DNA from: UBA2199 sp964628035
GTDB lineage: Bacteria > Acidobacteriota > Aminicenantia > UBA2199
Assembly (NCBI GenBank): GCA_964628035.1
Contig: CAZVPI010000010.1
Span: 35,502-99,501, forward strand
Length of the DNA: 64,000 nt
Direction: 5' to 3'
Position 1 is the first letter of the stretch; each line of letters begins with the position of its first letter. Positions 34,966-42,949 of the stretch are shown here, piece by piece. The notes beneath the pieces were generated by a model. The model saw only the letters and a list, made by a program, of their open reading frames with translations, ran no database searches and was not told the origin of the DNA. The position numbers and the translations under genes are program-made.

Positions 34966-36908
34966 TCGGGGAGCGCCCTCAGCATGGAAGCCAGGTCGGC
35001 CTGTTTGGTAAAGCGCAGCTCAAAACAGGGCACCTCGCGGCTGAACGATTCGGCCAGGTCCAGCATGCGGTTCCACCAGCCGGCATCGACGAATCCCCGC
35101 ACCAGGCAGGCCAGCAGGCGGCGGCGGATTTCCCGGCGGTCGTCCAGCGGCACCAGCCGGTCCTCGGCAGCCTGTCTCAGGAACAGGGCGCCGCGCAGGG
35201 GAGCCGAAGCCGCCGATACCCGCGGCGACTCGCCATGGCTCCAGGTTCCGAAAAGCCGGAATCCCCCGGCAAGCCGGCGCACAATGTTGCGGTCGTCGCA
35301 GAGGATGTCCGCCTCCTTTTCCAGCAGCCGGGTGACCGTGGTCTTGCCGGCCTCGGAGTGGCCGATGAAAATGAATCCCCGACCGTCCAGCACGGCGCCG
35401 GCCGAATGGATCAAGGCTCCCTGGCGTTCGGCCAGGAGGCGCGTCAGCAGGATTTGGTCGGTCACGGGCAGGCTGAGCGAGTTCAAGCCGCTCTGGACCC
35501 AGGGCTCGCTGTCGCGGTGGTAGATCCTTCCGCGGGCGTGGTCGGCGCTGAACACGCCCACTGCGAAGACGTGCCCTGCGGCGCTGCAGCGATAGATCCA
35601 GAAATCGCCCTTGCGGAATATCGTCCATGGACCCTGGCGAAAAACCTCGCTCCCCAGCTTGTCCAGGCTCAATCCCTCAAAGGAGAAGGAGTGATGGACG
35701 ATCACCTTGTCCTGCCCCGGGCTTTTCGCGGCGAAGGCCCGGAGGGCCGGAACAAACGTGTCATCCCGGACCGGAAGATCGGAATCGACCTGCAGGGTGA
35801 TGCCTCCGGCCTCGAAGAAACGGCGGTGCTCAGCGGGCCAATTTTCCCTGTATCGGCGGTTCTCGGCGGCGATGGCGCACAGGTAGTCGATCTTGGCTGA
35901 GGGGTCGCCGTGTTCCAGATAGGCGTAGGCGGAGCACCAGCGGCAATCGTTGCGAAGAGGGCATTGCCCGCACTGCGCCTGGTAGCTCCTGCCGCCGCGC
36001 ACGCGGTCGGCCAGGGAGGGGATGAACTCTTCCCAAGCCTGTTTCAGGGTGCCTTGCCGCAGATCGCAGCGCAGCGAAGGATCCTTGATGGAGCCGCAGA
36101 CCGACAGGCCGCCGAACGGGTCGATGTGGACCTCACGGCGCGTGGCGATGCAACCGGCCAGCAGCCGGTCGTCGCATTCCCCTTCGGGCGGACAAGGGTC
36201 CCGGCCTTCGACCGCCTGGCTCGTTGAGGGAGGATCGAGTTCGATGACCTGGCTGGGATCGAGCCGCTGGGCCGAGATCATGGCGTTTCGCTCCGGATCG
36301 CGGTCGGCGCTGAGATTCAGCCAGGCCGCTCCCAGGCGCCAGCGCGGGCTAAGTGAACGGGCCATCTCCACCATCTGCGGCCACTGGTGCCAGTTCTCGC
36401 GCATGGGGAAGGCTTGGATGACGACGTTCGCCCCGGCCTCCTTCAGAAGGGAAATGCCGCGCTGCATCTGCTCGAAGCTGCCGGGTGTTCGCGTGATGCG
36501 CTCGTAGACCTCGGCCGTGGCGCCGTAGAGCGAGATCCATGTTTCGCCCATGCGGGAAAGAAGCCGGGCAATGCGCGGCGTAACGAGGGTTCCGTTGGTC
36601 TTGACGATGAACGTGCGCGCCCGGCGGGTCATGGCATCGATGATTTCGTAAAAGTCCGGGCGCAGCAGCGGCTCGCCGCCGGAAACCGTCCAGTCCCGGG
36701 CCCCGAGAGCCCGTGCCTGGTCAACGCAGTCGTGAAATTCGGCGACCGTCATTTCCCTGGCGCAGGAAGAGTCGTTTGCCGGACGCCAGAGCCAGCAATG
36801 GAGGCATTTGTGGTTGCAGCGGTAGGTGAGGTCGAAGCTGACGCCCAGAAGCGCCCTGGGGAACTCGTTTACGAACTTGCGGTTTAGATGGCTTGGTTTC
36901 ATAGGCAA
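34962..36908 (-). CDS. Fusion of radical SAM/SPASM and HPr-kinase-like domains
   Basis: A 648-residue two-domain protein, first gene of the cassette 3 operon. Residues 1-350: radical SAM with CNHKCLHC (cysteines 31, 35, 38), VSGGEPLLRPDF, LYGATAEVYERITRTPGSF and SPASM ligands CGQCPLRNDCRWCSAY. Residues about 380-648: an HPr-kinase-like domain with P-loop GHSEAGKTT at 516-524, ILCDDRNIV and a C-terminal EVPCFELRF element. This joins, in one chain, two activities that are separate genes in cassette 1. No frameshift or stop lies between the domains. Confidence 0.85.
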   Translation of the reverse strand: MPMKPSHLNRKFVNEFPRALLGVSFDLTYRCNHKCLHCWLWRPANDSSCAREMTVAEFHDCVDQARALGARDWTVSGGEPLLRPDFYEIIDAMTRRARTFIVKTNGTLVTPRIARLLSRMGETWISLYGATAEVYERITRTPGSFEQMQRGISLLKEAGANVVIQAFPMRENWHQWPQMVEMARSLSPRWRLGAAWLNLSADRDPERNAMISAQRLDPSQVIELDPPSTSQAVEGRDPCPPEGECDDRLLAGCIATRREVHIDPFGGLSVCGSIKDPSLRCDLRQGTLKQAWEEFIPSLADRVRGGRSYQAQCGQCPLRNDCRWCSAYAYLEHGDPSAKIDYLCAIAAENRRYRENWPAEHRRFFEAGGITLQVDSDLPVRDDTFVPALRAFAAKSPGQDKVIVHHSFSFEGLSLDKLGSEVFRQGPWTIFRKGDFWIYRCSAAGHVFAVGVFSADHARGRIYHRDSEPWVQSGLNSLSLPVTDQILLTRLLAERQGALIHSAGAVLDGRGFIFIGHSEAGKTTVTRLLEKEADILCDDRNIVRRLAGGFRLFGTWSHGESPRVSAASAPLRGALFLRQAAEDRLVPLDDRREIRRRLLACLVRGFVDAGWWNRMLDLAESFSREVPCFELRFTKQADLASMLRALPE

Positions 36909-36986
36909 AACAGCCTCAGGAACATTCCCGCCACCTCTCCGCTTGAATGCGCCAATCCCGTTCTGGCCTCCGGTGGGGCAGACGAT

Positions 36987-37015
36987 ATTATATGACTAGT
37001 CAAGGTATAGTTTAA
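36987..37015 (-). promoter_or_regulatory. Promoter of the cassette 3 operon
   Basis: On the minus strand TTAAAC (37010-37015), 17-base spacer, TATAAT (36987-36992), giving a leader of about 70 bases before the fusion gene. Confidence 0.6.
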
Positions 37016-37034
37016 CATGAATCCCTTTCATGTT
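36993..37034. promoter_or_regulatory. Two palindromes over the cassette 3 promoter (possible operators)
   Basis: TGACTAGTCA (36993-37002) is a perfect 10-bp palindrome located between the -10 and -35. AACATGAA (37014-37021), TCCCT, TTCATGTT (37027-37034) is a perfect 8-bp inverted repeat overlapping the -35. Together they look like regulator-binding sites between divergent genes. The regulator is not in the window. Confidence 0.45.
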
Positions 37035-37172
37035 CAACTGATCCTTTGGGTCTGGCTCGATTTTCCCTCCTGTTTCGGGCAGGCGGCCGCGGCTTACAAT
37101 TCTCCTTATATTATGGTATTTTTTTATTTCAAAATGATCGGGGAATAACTGATTCTGCCGGGAACGGGGAAC

Positions 37173-37694
37173 ATGACGCAAGCCGATGTTCTTGACGGCA
37201 TCTCTCTGACAGCGCCGGTGATCATGGAACTGATCGAGGCGGTCCATGAAAAGGGCGCCGCCTTCCGCTTCCAGGCGAAGGGCCACAGCATGGCGCCTAC
37301 CATCCGTGACAACGATATCATCACCATATCGCCCCTGGGAGACATCGTGCCCAGGCGCGGCGACGTGCTGGCCTTCCGCCACCCCGAGCGGCCGCAGATG
37401 CTGGTCCACCGTGTGCTGCACGCCAAGGGCAAGAGGTACTTCGTCAAGGGCGACAACTGCCCCACGGCCGACGGCTGGGTGCCGGCCGAAAATGTTCTCG
37501 GCCTGATCACGAGCGTGGAGCGCAACGGCAAGAAACGCTTCTGGCCCTGCCACGCTCGCCCTTCGCCGTTCGCCAACGCCTATCTTCAATTCTACCCGCT
37601 CTGGCCGCCCATCCGCCGCAGGCTCGTCCGATGCTGGCGATGGCTGCATAGGCCAGTTGGCACAATTACATTGAGAGCAGGGGGTAAACGGTAG
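37173..37694 (+). CDS. Second S26-type (signal peptidase-like) peptidase
   Basis: A 173-residue protein with AKGHSMAPTIRDNDII (catalytic Ser39), MLVHRVLH (His79) and VKGDNCPTADGWVPAENVLG, the three S26 signatures. As in the protein at 26293 the second catalytic residue is His rather than Lys and there is no N-terminal anchor. It is divergent from the cassette 3 operon and may process that cassette's precursor leader. The C-terminal 50 residues are basic and aromatic and could touch the membrane. Confidence 0.8.
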   Translation: MTQADVLDGISLTAPVIMELIEAVHEKGAAFRFQAKGHSMAPTIRDNDIITISPLGDIVPRRGDVLAFRHPERPQMLVHRVLHAKGKRYFVKGDNCPTADGWVPAENVLGLITSVERNGKKRFWPCHARPSPFANAYLQFYPLWPPIRRRLVRCWRWLHRPVGTITLRAGGKR

Positions 37695-37871
37695 GCGGCA
37701 GAAGACCGATCCCATTCGTTATGCCTGAACGAACTCGCCAGTCTATCGTTATGCGTTAGGCGAAGCTGCAATAGATCGGTCTGTTGCTGTTGCGCATAAC
37801 GCATCACGCATAGCGATGTTGCGCAATTTGGCTTCCGCCTTACGCCGCATGCCGTACGCCGAGTTCTTTTG
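37695..37871. repeat. Repeat spacer
   Basis: Contains ATCGTTATGCGTTAGGCG, GCGCATAACGCATCACGCATAGCG and TTACGCCGCATGCCGTACGCCGAG words shared with spacers near 17340, 48480 and 49015. Lies between convergent genes. No gene is visible. Confidence 0.5.
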
Positions 37872-39683
37872 CTAACTCTGGGTCGTTCTCTCCAGCCTCT
37901 TCATGATCGAGAAGATGAACGCCGCCGAAAGAATGCAGCAGACCACGAAGATGGCCCACAGCTGCCAGAGCTCGATCTTGTCCCAGAAGTAGCCGCCGAC
38001 GAACAGCAGCTTGTTGCCGGTGGCCGTGGCCAGCAGCCAGCCGCCCTGCATCAGCCCCTGGAAGCGGACCGGCGAGACCTTGGAGACGAACGACAGCCCC
38101 ATCGGGCTGAGGAAGAGCTCGGCGATGGTCAGGATCAGGTAGCTGCTGATGAGCCAGGAGGGGGAGACGCGCCCCCACTCGGTCATGCTGGCGGAGGCGA
38201 CCAGCTTGGGCGCGGCCAGGTGCAGCGAGCCGACCAGCATGACCACGAAGCCGACGGCGGCGATGACCATGCCGATGCCGATCTTGCGCGGCGTCGACGG
38301 CTCCTGGTTGCGCCTGCGCAGCCAGGCGAACACGCCCATCACCGGGAAGGTGAGGGCGACGATGAACAGCGGGTTGAACTGTTGGAAGATCTCGGGGGCG
38401 ATGGGGTTGGAGGGCAGGTAGCCCTTGTAAAAGAAATAGACCAGGGCGCCCAGCCCCACGAACATGGCCAGGCCGATCGTCTTGTGCAGCGGCTTCTTCC
38501 TGAAGAGCAGCAGGAACAGGCCGGCGAGGCAGCCGATGAAGGCCAGCATGGAGTTGAGGTTGAAGAAGATGTTGAAGGCCGGTCCGACCTCCTTGACCGT
38601 GTAGTCGCGGGCGAACCAGGTCTGGGTCAGGCCGTTCTGATGGAACGACATCCAGAAGAAGATGACCACGAAGAAGACCAGGACCAGGGCGACCACGCGC
38701 GGCTTCTCCTCCTTGACCGAGGTGGTGAAGATGAAGGCCACGAAGCCCAGGAACAGGCCCATGGCCATGCCCAGGGCGAACTGGCCGAAGGCGAAGTGGA
38801 ACAGGGCGGCGGTGGCGGCGATGACCGCCAGGCCGATGGCCAGGCTGGGCAGGTTGGCGATCGGGCGCTCGCCCTTCTCCTCCGCGCTCTTCCTGGCGGC
38901 CTTGACCTTGTTGGGCAGGTGCCTGCCGAAGATCACGTAGACCAGCAGCGAGATGACCATGGCCACCGCCGCCAGGGCGAAGGCGTAGTTGTAGCCGCGG
39001 GCGAAGGCGCTGATGTAGCTTTCGGCGAACGCCTTCAGCTGGGCGGCGCCGGCGACGGCGGCGCCCGACACCCTGGAGGCCAGGCTCTCCAGGCCGGAGA
39101 TCGCGGCCGGGTCGCTCATGCGGCCGTCCAGGTAGGCGTGGCACATGGCCGGCAGGCTGCCGTCGTGGGCGAAACCCTGGGTCCTGAGGAACCAGTCGCG
39201 GATGGCGGTGGCGGCGTGGGGGGCGAAGAAGGCGCCGACGTTGATGCCCATGTAGAAGATCATGAAGGCGGTGTCGCGCAGCTTCGAGTACTTGGGGTCG
39301 TCGTAGAGCTGGCCGACCACCGCCTGCAGGTTGCCCTTGAACAGGCCGTTGCCGAAGGCGATGACGAACAGGCCGATCAGGGTGACGGTCAGCGGCATGC
39401 CCGGCACGGCCAGCACGGCGTAGCCGGCGAACATGACCACGATGCCGAAGAAGATGACCAGCTTGTACTTGCTGGTGCTGTCGGCCAGGATGCCGCCGAA
39501 CAGGGCCAGGGCGTAGATGGCGTAATAGAACCAGCTGTAATAGCCGCTGGCCGCCTCGGCGCTCAGGTTGTACTTGGCCTGCAGGAACAGGACCAGGATG
39601 GCCATCATGGTATAGAAGCCGAAGCGCTCGCCCATGTTGGCGAAGAAGGCGACGAACAATCCCTTGGGATGATCCTTGAACAT
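37872..39683 (-). CDS. POT-family proton-coupled peptide transporter
   Basis: A 603-residue MFS transporter of the POT/PTR type that imports di- and tripeptides with protons. The N-terminus has the family pattern ANMGERFGFYTMMAILVLFLQ and later FGNGLFKGNLQAVVGQLYDD and FYMGINVGAFF, the characteristic PTR2 signature. About 12-14 membrane helices with a long loop near residues 175-220. With the secreted M14 peptidase it suggests growth on peptides. Transcribed from its own promoter. Confidence 0.92.
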   Translation of the reverse strand: MFKDHPKGLFVAFFANMGERFGFYTMMAILVLFLQAKYNLSAEAASGYYSWFYYAIYALALFGGILADSTSKYKLVIFFGIVVMFAGYAVLAVPGMPLTVTLIGLFVIAFGNGLFKGNLQAVVGQLYDDPKYSKLRDTAFMIFYMGINVGAFFAPHAATAIRDWFLRTQGFAHDGSLPAMCHAYLDGRMSDPAAISGLESLASRVSGAAVAGAAQLKAFAESYISAFARGYNYAFALAAVAMVISLLVYVIFGRHLPNKVKAARKSAEEKGERPIANLPSLAIGLAVIAATAALFHFAFGQFALGMAMGLFLGFVAFIFTTSVKEEKPRVVALVLVFFVVIFFWMSFHQNGLTQTWFARDYTVKEVGPAFNIFFNLNSMLAFIGCLAGLFLLLFRKKPLHKTIGLAMFVGLGALVYFFYKGYLPSNPIAPEIFQQFNPLFIVALTFPVMGVFAWLRRRNQEPSTPRKIGIGMVIAAVGFVVMLVGSLHLAAPKLVASASMTEWGRVSPSWLISSYLILTIAELFLSPMGLSFVSKVSPVRFQGLMQGGWLLATATGNKLLFVGGYFWDKIELWQLWAIFVVCCILSAAFIFSIMKRLERTTQS

Positions 39684-39724
39684 ACGCGGGTCCTCCAGGT
39701 TGAATTTACGGCCCAGGACGACTC

Positions 39725-39753
39725 ATGATACCCAAGCGCCATTCTTTTTTCAA
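39725..39753 (-). promoter_or_regulatory. Promoter of the POT transporter
   Basis: Minus strand TTGAAA (39748-39753), 17-base spacer, TATCAT (39725-39730). A divergent plus-strand TACAAT at 39765-39770 probably serves the membrane-protein gene at 39809. Confidence 0.6.
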
Positions 39754-39808
39754 TACGGGAGTGATACAATCAAGGCGAGCCGGGGCCGGCGCCCGGGCGG
39801 GAGGGGCC

Positions 39809-40405
39809 ATGGAGGGCAGGCGGTTCTCATTCCAGCAAGTGCGGGTCAACGCCGGGTTCGGCGCCGGAGACCGGGAGCCTTCAGCCAGGAGGCGGTTCCT
39901 GTTCCATTTCACCCTGTTCGGGGTCGCCTTCGCCGTCGCCCTGCTCTACCAGGGCATGCGCCCGATCATGCGCCTGGGCGGCATGGTCGCCTCGGGCGGC
40001 CCCTACGCCATCGAGCATCCCGCCCCCGGCTGGGTCTGGATCCTGCCCGTGGCCATCCTGTTCGGCATGGCCTGCTTGTTTGTCCATCTTTTCAGCGGCG
40101 ACTCAGGCACGGCCAGCCTGATGCCCCTGGCCTGGCCGGCGCTGTTCCTCTCCCTGGGCTGGAATTTCCTCGAGTTCACTTTTTCTCCGCCCGGCGGCGG
40201 CGTGGCCTGGGGCTGGCTGGTCTGCGGCGTGATCTTCGTGCTGATGGGCGGCGTACCTCTGCTGCTGTTTGCCAAGGTGCGCCGCGCCCGGGCACGGGAG
40301 CAGCGCGAGGAGGGGAAGGGTTTCCGTCCCTACGCCCTGCAGTGGCTTTGGATCGGCGCCGGCGTCGTGGCGGCGATCTATGTTTTCCGCGCCGTCGCTT
40401 CGTGA
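39809..40405 (+). CDS. Membrane protein of unknown function
   Basis: A 198-residue protein with four likely membrane segments (about residues 32-50, 75-95, 108-125 and 135-155) plus a last helix near the C-terminus. The ATG at 39809 follows GGGAGG, whereas the longer open frame from 39725 would overlap the promoter region. No recognised domain. It stands between a peptide transporter and two damaged genes, so the neighbours do not indicate a role. Confidence 0.65.
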   Translation: MEGRRFSFQQVRVNAGFGAGDREPSARRRFLFHFTLFGVAFAVALLYQGMRPIMRLGGMVASGGPYAIEHPAPGWVWILPVAILFGMACLFVHLFSGDSGTASLMPLAWPALFLSLGWNFLEFTFSPPGGGVAWGWLVCGVIFVLMGGVPLLLFAKVRRARAREQREEGKGFRPYALQWLWIGAGVVAAIYVFRAVAS

Positions 40406-40426
40406 AGCATGAGAAAGGAGAGCCCG

Positions 40427-40697
40427 ATGGGATCGCTGCTCTCCGTGCCCAACATGGGCCGGGTGACCGCGGGAAAGCTGAACGCCATGGGCATCCGCAG
40501 CCGCGAGGAATTTTTCCGGCGCGACCCCTAGGAAGTCTTCGACCCATTTGCGGCGCAGGATCGACCCAACCCTGTGCCGCTGCGCCCTGGCCCTGATCGT
40601 CGGCGCCAGGCTCGGCCTGCCCTGGCACCAGGTCACCAAGGCCGCGGCGCGCGAATATGAAAAGCGCCACCCGGGCCATGTCTGGGGGCCTTGCTGA
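40427..40697 (+). pseudogene. Broken helix-hairpin-helix (Cdd1/TfoX-C-like) gene
   Basis: An AGGAG site and ATG at 40427 open a frame reading LLSVPNMGRVTAGKLNAMGI and REEFFRRDP, a helix-hairpin-helix start. It is cut by TAG at 40529, where family members as I recall them have Tyr (RRDPYEVF). After EVFDPF a frame change leads to RRRIDPTLCRCALALIVGA and LPWHQVTKAAAREYEKRHP, ending at 40697. Two lesions in 270 bases indicate a pseudogene or poor sequence. Intact relatives are about 90 residues. Confidence 0.65.
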
Positions 40698-40700
40698 GCC

Positions 40701-41127
40701 GTGATCCGGCGTGGCCGTTCCCGCCTCTCCCCGGTCATCTCCTGGAGGGAGTCCAGGGCCTGTCCGGACCCCTTCTGCGCCGAGGCGCGCGGCGTGATCC
40801 AGGCCATTCCCCGCGGCAGGGTCGCCACCTACAGCCGGGTCGCACGCCTGGCCGGGAAGCCCTGGGGGGGTGCGCCAGGTGGCCTGGATCCTGCATGCAC
40901 AGTCGGGCAGGTACTCCCTCCCCTGGCAGCGGGTGATCGGCGCCTCCGGCCGCATCTCCCTGCCGCCTAGGCGCGGCCTGGAGGAGCAGCGGCGTCTCCT
41001 GCGCCTTGAGGGGGTCGCGGTTTCCGCCGGCGGAAGGATCGACCTGAGAAAATTCGGCTGGAGCGGGGCCCCGGTCGCCGGCGGGCAAAAAAAAAGGACC
41101 GGCCGGGCCGGTCCCTTTTCCTTCTGA
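40701..41127 (+). pseudogene. Alkyltransferase-like (Atl/MGMT-fold) gene with frameshift
   Basis: The first frame gives GVIQAIPRGRVATYSRVARLAGKPWG, the DNA-binding part of O6-methylguanine methyltransferase-like proteins. A run of seven G at 40864-40870 ends that frame's homology; the other frame continues RQVAWILHAQSGRYSLPWQRVIGASGRISL and ends RIDLRKFGW. The active-site PCHR is PWQR, so this would be a non-catalytic Atl protein that flags alkylated bases. One extra or missing G explains the break, so a sequencing error is quite possible. It follows the broken helix-hairpin-helix gene by 3 bases. Confidence 0.7.
41088..41120. terminator. Bidirectional terminator
   Basis: GGACCGG (41096-41102), loop CCGGG, CCGGTCC, flanked by an A-run on the left and TTTT on the right, between convergent genes. 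A good rho-independent terminator in both directions. Confidence 0.75.
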
Positions 41128-41139
41128 TTCTCGGGGCGC

Positions 41140-41982
41140 TTACTTGGCCTTGCGCACCAGGATGTCGCCGTTGAAGGTGTTCAGGGTGATCTCCTGGCCG
41201 CCGCCGTTGAGGGCGGCGAACACCGTGCGGTCGATGTTCAGCCGGTAGCGGCCGTGGCGCTCGCGCTGGTCCTCGACCGTCCTCTCGCTGCGGCTCTGGG
41301 GCGACAGCTCGAAATCGCTGTAGATCTCCCCCTCGTTGCCGATGCTCATTTTCAGGTCGGCCTTGGCCGCCGCGGGCAGGGTGAGGTCGACGTCGCCGTT
41401 GAAGGAGATCAGCGACAGGGGGCGCTTGCCGTCCAGGCGGACGATCGTGGCCATCACCTTGCCGTTGACCGTGTGGGCCGCCACCGCTCCCGAGGCGCGG
41501 GAAATGACGATGTCGCCGTTGACGTTGGCCGCCTCGATCTCGCCGCTCACGTTCTCCACGCGGATGTCGCCGCCGTTGACCGTGTTCAGCCGCAGCGAGG
41601 TGTTCAGCGGCACGCGCAGGACCAGGCTGGTGTCGGCCTTCCAGGCCGGCGAGTTGATGCGCATCACGTTGTCGGCCTCGTCGATGTGCAGCCCGCCGCC
41701 GACGGCGGTCAGGCGCTTCATGCCCGGGTACTTGCTGGCCGCCTTCTCGGGCGCGCCAGGGATGACCACCTGGGCGCTGGTCTTCGACTCGACGATGACC
41801 TCCTTGCCCTCGTAGCCGCTGACGGAGATGGCGCCGTTGATCAGGCTCACCTCGATCTTGCCGGGCTTGGCCGGGTCGCTGAAGGGGACGGCGACCCGCT
41901 CGGCCGCCTCCTCGCCGCGCAGGACGGGAAGGGCCAGCAGCAGGAACACGACGCACAGCGTGACGTTTTTGTTGATCTTCAT
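41140..41982 (-). CDS. DUF4097-type exported beta-repeat protein
   Basis: A 280-residue exported protein (signal peptide about 1-23) made of short beta repeats of the type INGAISVSGYEGKEVIV and NGDIVISRASGAV, characteristic of DUF4097 (putative adhesin/beta-helix). The function of the family is unknown; members often follow sigma/anti-sigma genes and PspC-like proteins, pointing to envelope stress. It is the last gene of the ECF sigma operon and ends at the bidirectional terminator. Confidence 0.82.
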   Translation of the reverse strand: MKINKNVTLCVVFLLLALPVLRGEEAAERVAVPFSDPAKPGKIEVSLINGAISVSGYEGKEVIVESKTSAQVVIPGAPEKAASKYPGMKRLTAVGGGLHIDEADNVMRINSPAWKADTSLVLRVPLNTSLRLNTVNGGDIRVENVSGEIEAANVNGDIVISRASGAVAAHTVNGKVMATIVRLDGKRPLSLISFNGDVDLTLPAAAKADLKMSIGNEGEIYSDFELSPQSRSERTVEDQRERHGRYRLNIDRTVFAALNGGGQEITLNTFNGDILVRKAK

Positions 41983-41993
41983 GGTGGTTCTCC

Positions 41994-42851
41994 TTAGTTC
42001 GTTGTGCCGGCGGCGATCAGGATGTCGCCGTTCAGGGTATCCAGGGTGATCTCGGCGCCGCCGGCGCCCACGCGCACGGTCTGGAAGCCGCGGCCGCCGT
42101 AGACGAAGCGGCCCTTTTCCCGCCGCGACGCCTCGACCCGGGTCGGCAGGCAGCTCACGGGCAGGTCGCTGTAGACGCCGCCGTTGAAGGTCTTGACCTT
42201 GAAGTCGGCCGCCTGCCCCGGGTTCAGGCTGACCTCGACGTTGCCGTTGACCGTCTTGAACTCGCAGGGCTCGGCCGGAGCCTTGCGGAAGGCGGCGCGC
42301 ACGCGGCCGTTCACCGTCTTGCCGCTGCCGCTGCCGGCGATGCCGCTCAGCTCCACATGGCCGTTGACGTTGCGCACGGTGAAGGCGCCCGTCACGCCGC
42401 GTACGGTGATGTCGCCGTCGGTGACCGTTTTCAGCACCAGGTCGCAGCGCTCCGGCACCTGGAGCTCGAAGTCGTAGCGGGCATCGTACTCCCGGTCGCC
42501 GGAGCAGCGGCGGCCCCCGCGGCTGCGGAAGGGGCCGTCGACATAGAGCTCCAGCGCGCCCTCTTTCTCGCTGACGTTCAACTGCACCTCGCTCTCGGCC
42601 CGGGCCAGCCCTTCCGGGGTGTCGGCGCGCAGGGTCTTCTTCAGCGCAAGCCGCACCTGCGAACCGGGGGCGCCGCTGGCCGTGATCGAGCCGAGCACGT
42701 TGTCGACCTTGACCACGAGCGGCTGCGCCGTCGTGGCCATGCGGAAGACCCGCTCCACGACATCCTTCTTCTCCAGCTTATAAGCGTCGCGGCCCTGGGC
42801 CTGGCTTGCGGCCAGCAGGGCCAGCAGCAGGAAAAACCACAGTTTCTTCAT
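41994..42851 (-). CDS. DUF4097-type exported protein, paralogue
   Basis: A 285-residue paralogue of the next gene with a signal peptide (about residues 1-20) and the same NGDI-type beta repeats (TVTDGDITVRGVTGAFTVRNVNGHVELSG read in pieces). Both end with an LDTLNGDILI / LNTFNGDILV motif. ATG 42851 follows GGAGGCGAC and gives a good signal peptide. It is separated by 98 bases from the anti-sigma gene and by 11 bases from the second copy, so a tandem duplication is likely. Confidence 0.82.
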   Translation of the reverse strand: MKKLWFFLLLALLAASQAQGRDAYKLEKKDVVERVFRMATTAQPLVVKVDNVLGSITASGAPGSQVRLALKKTLRADTPEGLARAESEVQLNVSEKEGALELYVDGPFRSRGGRRCSGDREYDARYDFELQVPERCDLVLKTVTDGDITVRGVTGAFTVRNVNGHVELSGIAGSGSGKTVNGRVRAAFRKAPAEPCEFKTVNGNVEVSLNPGQAADFKVKTFNGGVYSDLPVSCLPTRVEASRREKGRFVYGGRGFQTVRVGAGGAEITLDTLNGDILIAAGTTN

Positions 42852-42949
42852 GTCGCCTCCTCGCCTTTCAGGCGGTCCAGGAGGGGATACCGGCCGCAAC
42901 GGCCAAGGTTACGCGCCGGGGGCCGGGAAAATCACTTTTTGCCATTTGT

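Noticed and set aside
40529..40531. In-frame TAG considered as recoded (for example pyrrolysine)
   Set aside because: A second lesion (frameshift) follows within 30 bases and relatives as I recall them have Tyr there; no pyl genes are visible.
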